From: Ectocarpus siliculosus
Lineage: Eukaryota; Sar; Phaeophyceae; Ectocarpales; Ectocarpaceae
Assembly: GCA_000310025.1 (NCBI GenBank)
Contig: FN649741.1
Span: 3,908,613-3,946,626, forward strand
DNA: 38,014 bases
Reading direction: 5' to 3'
Below the pieces are notes generated by a model that was given only the letters and a program-made list of their open reading frames with translations, had not been told where the DNA came from and searched no databases. Made by a program: the position numbers and the translations under genes. This document shows, piece by piece, positions 34,301-38,014 of this stretch; position 1 is the stretch's first letter, and each line of letters starts with the position of its first letter.

Positions 34301-34726
34301 TTTTTTTGCGTGGTGACAAATACGTCGACGTGCGGGGGGTGATATTCTGTTCGAACACGCGAGTTGCTATCGCGCTTTTCTTGTCGGTCAGCGGAGCGTG
34401 AAAACTATGATGCTATAGCCGAACGGCCCGCACCCCTGGAAGTTGTTTTGTACTCCTTGCCCGCCGCGTTTTGTTTATCGACACAGCGACTGTTGACATC
34501 TACCTCCCCATACAAAACTATCAGTGATGAGAGTGCTCTTTTGACCTTCTGCCCATACAATTTTTACGATGATGAAAGTACTCTGTACTGATGAGCACGA
34601 GCGCCAACCATCGCACTTTCCTCTTGTTAAACAAAACGAAATAGGTATGTGCTGGAGTTTCAGAAGTGTCTGGACGCCACGGAGCCCGTGCCATACTCCA
34701 AGATCCTAGCCATCGTCAAGGAGGAG
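31314..34726 (+). CDS. Plastid ABC1K (UbiB/ADCK-family) atypical kinase, 5' part
   Basis: Atypical protein-kinase-like ATPase of the ABC1/UbiB family; plastid members regulate prenyl-quinone and tocopherol metabolism (family knowledge). Exons: 31314-31598, 32449-32600, 33431-33668, 34121-34185, 34645-34726; phases 0, 2, 0, 2, 0 all agree, giving 274 residues so far. The N-terminus MGFLYKALAAGSCSVCLASA followed by F-V-A-S is a signal peptide with the heterokont ASAF motif and a basic Ser/Arg transit region. Then come the conserved R-x-L-x-x-L-F-E-R, LGATYIKLGQFIASSPTLFP (the family KxGQ motif) and F-Q-K-C-L-D-A-T-E-P-V-P-Y-S. An Ala/Gly/Pro insertion sits in exon 3. Exons for the A-rich loop (AAASIAQVH-type) and the catalytic core were not found before the window end; they probably lie beyond the LINE. 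Confidence 0.9.
31944..32080 (+). repeat. Dispersed repeat R3, copy C
   Basis: GACTCGAAATAAGTCCAGTA, CCCAGCCGGTTTCCCTCCAC, TCGACTGTGGGTATATCTCG and GGGTAGTCTTTCTGTGTGTG. It lies in ABC1K intron 1, in the same orientation as copies A and B, and is nearly identical to B. Confidence 0.9.
32403..32440 (+). repeat. (ACG)n/(ACA)n microsatellite at a 3' splice site
   Basis: GACGACGACGACAACAACAA continues as ACA units up to about 9 nt before the ABC1K exon 2 acceptor (TATACCAG). It occupies the place where a polypyrimidine tract would be expected. Confidence 0.85.
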
Positions 34727-35587
34727 GTGAGGGGGCACAGCCAAGGGAGGGGAGGGAGAGAGGGGGAGGGGGGGGGGTGACGGGGGTGACTTTCAGCTCC
34801 GGTACCACTTAAGTTGTGAACAAAACAGTTTGAGATGATTACTGCGGCGGGCGTGTACCCATAGGGGCTGTCAAACAGTGAAACAGTGAAAGTTTAACGT
34901 ACAAACCAGAGCAAGTAGTGGCGCGCCTCCTCAAGAGCCCCGCGGCGGTCTCGAAGCCACCACGCGTCAGTGGTAGTTTACGACTGGGGTGACATTGGTG
35001 GTTCTCTGTGTCGGAACAGGGCTAAATCTCGAGACGTACCTTGTGTTGCGTCTGACGCATTCCGGAAGAGCCACACGCGCCGCCACGCATGGTACGTCCA
35101 ATGACTTCACCAACCAAGACCTATCCAATGCCCGCCAATGGGGCACCTACCTACCTGTAAGGCAGTGGACAAACACCGAACGGTGGCGTTTAGATCGGGT
35201 CGAAACCGGTTACGACTGCGGTCGAGGTTGAAACCGGGGTGCTCAAAAGAGGGATAAAGGATCCGTCAAAAGTCGTGAATTAAACCTGCAATGACCTGCA
35301 TCTAAGAGCAGACTCTTTTGCACGCCTTTCGCTTTCCCCGACCACCGATTACCACCCGGAGAAACACCAATGAACCCGAGAACAGTCGGTGCCCCCACCA
35401 TTGCTCCGTCGAGTCGTAAGCACGTCTCGCACACGTTGTGCGCTACATCATCTTTCCCGTTTTTGGTTCCGTGCTCGCGCTTGTCGTGCCGAGCCACACC
35501 CACGTACGGTAGCCCCCCCCTGTTCGCAAAATTTGAATAGGTTGGCGTCGAGTGGCACCGAAGCTGTAAAACAAGCCACCAGCCCCT
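34727..35587. other. Non-coding stretch after ABC1K exon 5
   Basis: Probably ABC1K intron 5. Starts with donor GTGAGG and a purine-rich GGGAGGG tract (34730-34785). The 116-codon minus-strand ORF at 35243-35593 has no recognisable domain. No further ABC1K exon could be identified. Confidence 0.5.
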
Positions 35588-36010
35588 AGACATGAAATAA
35601 TTGCACTAACCAAATTTTTATTTTCCCATACCGTAACACAAACCCGCCAAGCCAGACATGAAAGAGCTGAACTAACCGATCTTTTATTTTCCCATACTGT
35701 AACACAAACCTGACAAGCCAGACATGGAAAAACTGAACTAACCGACTTTTTATTTCCCATACTGTAACACAAACCTGAAAAGCCAGACATGGAAAAACTG
35801 AACTAACAGACTTTTTATTTCCCATACTGTAACACAAACCTGGCAAGCCAGACATGGAAAAACTGAACTAACCGACTTTTTATTTTCCATTCTGTAACAC
35901 AAACCTGACAAGCCAGATATGAAATAATTGACCTAACCGACTTTTTATTTCTCATAACGTAACACAAACATGACAAGCCAGATATGAAATAATTGAATCC
36001 AACGAAATAC
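35588..36010. repeat. Minisatellite, 65-66 bp x ~6.5 units
   Basis: Units start AGACATG/AGATATG at 35588, 35654, 35720, 35785, 35850, 35915 and 35980 (last partial). They share CTGAACTAACCGACTTTTTA and CATACTGTAACACAAACCTG. Long minus-strand ORFs here are by-products of the repeat. Confidence 0.95.
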
Positions 36011-36984
36011 ATTTCCAGACGCTTGACCATTTTTGTTTTTATTATTATTATTTTTATTTTTTTTTTCTTCCACAGTTGAAAACGCAAAAGTAAGCAAGAG
36101 TAGAAGGTTATTGGCCACCTTACATACATACCAACACGAAAACGGAAACGAAGCATAAATATAGACACAGCAATCCTTTTGGTCAAATGTGCGATGCACA
36201 TGAAGGTTGGGGACTCGTGGTGAGATAACCGTAAAACAATACCGGTTCCCATTGGGCGGTGGGAATCTGGTCAGGCACTATCCTAAATTCTCCGCAAGGA
36301 GAGGGGTGGATAATGCAAGACAAAATGTCAGACCTAACATACTCAAGAACCTTGTTTTCAATTGACCGACCAAATGACCCAAAAGAGAAGGAGCACCAAG
36401 CGGTACGTAGATATCTTGAAGCTTGAAGGATAGACGCCGGTACAAAGTGTGGGGGGATTGTTGGTCAAGCTTTCGGCAGCGAAGGTCTACTCGGGAGCGT
36501 TAGTGGGGTAGCTACCCATGGTGTACCGTACAAACGTTGATGACCGTAACTCATTTATCAACCCTGGGTCGACTTAGACCGCCATCAGGGAAGATAGTGC
36601 TCTCTGGCGTCTACGAGGAGGAGATTTTTATGTTTGTATGTCATAAAAATCAAGGAAGAGACGGACATCCCGATGTGTGAGTGAGACCTTCTGTTATGCA
36701 AGCCACCCTTGAACCTTACATGGGGAAAATGACCTCCCCGGAGGAAAGTACCCAGTACAGCAGCTGGGGCAAGTTGAGAGAAGAAACGGTCGTGGGACGC
36801 TTGGGTTGGTTACCATGCAGATCGCCTGGCACAAACTTGGGGTACTTGTGCTAAGGGTGTTGAACTTGGCTCCAGGCTATGAGCCCGTGTTGGAGGCACT
36901 TTTTAGTGTCGGTGAGCCGGCAAAAGAATTGAAAGACACCAGACCCTCAACAAGTACTAGGATTGGGAAGTCCCAGTAATTTGA
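36011..36984. other. Region between minisatellite and LINE ORF
   Basis: An A/T-rich segment (36030-36070) is followed by about 900 bp without a convincing ORF. Part of it may be the 5' UTR of the LINE; its left boundary and any target-site duplication cannot be placed without the 3' end. Confidence 0.4.
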
Positions 36985-37557
36985 AAGCATCCCACTTCAA
37001 ACACAAAGAACGAGATAGTCTCGAAAGAGATAGGGAGGGAGACGACGAGGCACAAAGGGTGGAGAAGGAGAGAATGGACAGGTGCAGTACTGGTAGTGTT
37101 GATATTTGGGGTCAATAGCGACATGACAAGGTTGGAGTTCAAAAGTAAATGTGAACAAGTAGGATTATATTGTTTCGCAAGGGGGGGGGTAGAAAGGGAA
37201 GGAAACCACTTTAGAATCACGTTTGGAAGGAGAGTAAGCGCAGAATGGGAAAGACTAGAAGTAGAGAAGATGTCGGCGTGGGTGAGGAGACTAGGTTGGA
37301 GGGTGTGCATAGCAAATAGGATCCAGGAAGTAAGGCGTAGCCCAAGGCTGGCTGAAAACAAAGGGGGGCAGGAGGCCCGAAAGGGTCAAAAGGGAAAGCA
37401 AGCCAAAGTAGGAGAAGGGGGGGGCAGCGATAGGATAAGGCAGAAGGGAAGGCAAATGAGGGACAAAAGGAATCCTGAAAGGCACAGGAAAGTAGAAAGT
37501 AGGAGTAAGAGAAATCAGAATAGGGTCTTGGAATGTATGCGGATTTGCCACAGATGA
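36985..37557 (+). CDS. LINE ORF1-like, upstream reading frame
   Basis: Open frame from after a TGA at 36982-36984 to a stop at 37555-37557; the first ATG in frame is near 37123 (MTRLEFKSKCEQVGLYCFA). The C-terminal half is strongly basic, rich in Lys, Arg, Gln and Gly, as in nucleic-acid-binding ORF1 proteins. No CCHC knuckles or other domain were recognised. It overlaps the endonuclease frame by about 60 bp in a different frame. It could instead be the N-terminal part of one polyprotein broken by a frameshift. Confidence 0.6.
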   Translation, partial: KHPTSNTKNEIVSKEIGRETTRHKGWRRREWTGAVLVVLIFGVNSDMTRLEFKSKCEQVGLYCFARGGVEREGNHFRITFGRRVSAEWERLEVEKMSAWVRRLGWRVCIANRIQEVRRSPRLAENKGGQEARKGQKGKQAKVGEGGGSDRIRQKGRQMRDKRNPERHRKVESRSKRNQNRVLECMRICHR

Positions 37558-38014
37558 GCGTAAAAGACTCGAAATTGCCGAGCAAGCGGCCGAAAAAGAC
37601 CTGGACATAGTCGGAGTCCAAGAGTCGTGGGAGAAGGACGGGGGAGAAATAGGAAAAGAAGTGGGAAGCTACACATGGATAGGTAAAATGAGGAGAGGAC
37701 AGAAAATCAAGAGTAGAGGGGAGGGGGGAGTTGGATTCTTTGTCAAGGAGCACATGTGCGACATAATTGAGGTGATCAGCGACACCAAATTCAACGAAAG
37801 CATGTGGATAAGGGTACCAGGGGAACGGGGAAGAAAGGACTTGTTCGTAGGAAATGTATATATGCCACCAGAGTCGAAGAATATGGTGAAAGACATCAGG
37901 ATAGGTTTCGAGGAGGTAGCAGCGGATGTACAAAACTTCAAGAGAAAGGGAGAAGTAGTTCTAGTTGGGGACTTCAATTCAAGAATCGGGCGAACCACGA
38001 ACCCACACGGAACC
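37496..38014 (+). mobile_element. Non-LTR retrotransposon (LINE) AP-endonuclease domain, 3' partial
   Basis: Frame 2 is open from 37496 to the window end. It encodes an apurinic-type endonuclease/exonuclease/phosphatase domain: IRIGSWNVCGF (metal-site Asn), LDIVGVQESW (catalytic Glu), GGVGFFVKE, LFVGNVYMPPES and VVLVGDFNSRIG (catalytic Asp and Asn). These are the ordered signature motifs of LINE ORF2. The reverse transcriptase would lie to the right, outside the window. There is no ATG before SWN in this frame, and two stops (37457-37459 and 37493-37495) close it upstream. Expression would therefore need a frameshift from the upstream ORF, or the copy is damaged. It lies in the same orientation as ABC1K, probably inside its intron. 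Confidence 0.92.

Noticed and set aside
35588-36010. Tandem array considered as CRISPR
   Set aside because: Units are contiguous with no unique spacers and the host is a eukaryote.
35586-36252. Minus-strand ORFs with repeated hydrophobic peptides
   Set aside because: Produced by the 65-bp minisatellite; the 65-bp period also shifts the frame between units.

Overview
This is a nuclear window from a eukaryote, most likely a photosynthetic stramenopile and probably a brown alga of the Ectocarpus type (inference). Genes are dense in introns with GTGAGT/GTGCGT/GTACGT-type donors. Exons are GC-rich with many CAG-encoded glutamine tracts and Ala/Gly runs. One protein starts with a signal peptide followed by an ASAF-type cleavage motif, the hallmark of heterokont plastid import. 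No prokaryotic operon signals, tRNA, rRNA or CRISPR array were found.

Layout. (1) 1-16795, minus: a very large, about 25-exon gene for a GYF-domain protein of the GIGYF/PERQ type, with a 4EHP/eIF4E-binding-like motif, an RGG-like segment, a GYF domain and long polyQ coiled-coil stretches; its 3' end lies outside the window. (2) 16796-20486: head-to-head intergenic region with dispersed repeats. (3) 20487-25273, plus: a complete 7-exon syntaxin-5/Sed5-like Qa-SNARE of 487 residues. (4) 25274-27954: no convincing gene; it ends in a tandem repeat just past the stop of gene 5. (5) 27955-31063, minus: a 2-exon E3 ubiquitin ligase (545 residues) joining an N-terminal CCHC zinc finger, a RanBP2 zinc finger, a glycine-zipper segment and a C-terminal RING-H2. 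(6) 31314-34726 and beyond, plus: the first five exons of a plastid-targeted ABC1K/UbiB-family atypical kinase, divergent from gene 5 across only 250 bp. (7) 34727-38014: presumed ABC1K intron or downstream region holding a 65-bp minisatellite and the start of a non-LTR retrotransposon (LINE) with an AP-endonuclease domain, running off the right end.

The genes serve unrelated housekeeping roles: translational repression/mRNA decay, ER-Golgi SNARE fusion, ubiquitination and plastid prenyl-lipid or redox regulation. The most unusual content is in the non-coding and repeat structure of the GYF gene. A short interspersed repeat with a poly-C end sits just upstream of three of its 3' splice sites. 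A 24-nt microexon looks duplicated from a neighbouring exon end. The 3' splice site of exon 24 has a decayed tandem copy. Exon coordinates were derived by hand from splice consensus and reading-frame continuity; no transcript data were available.
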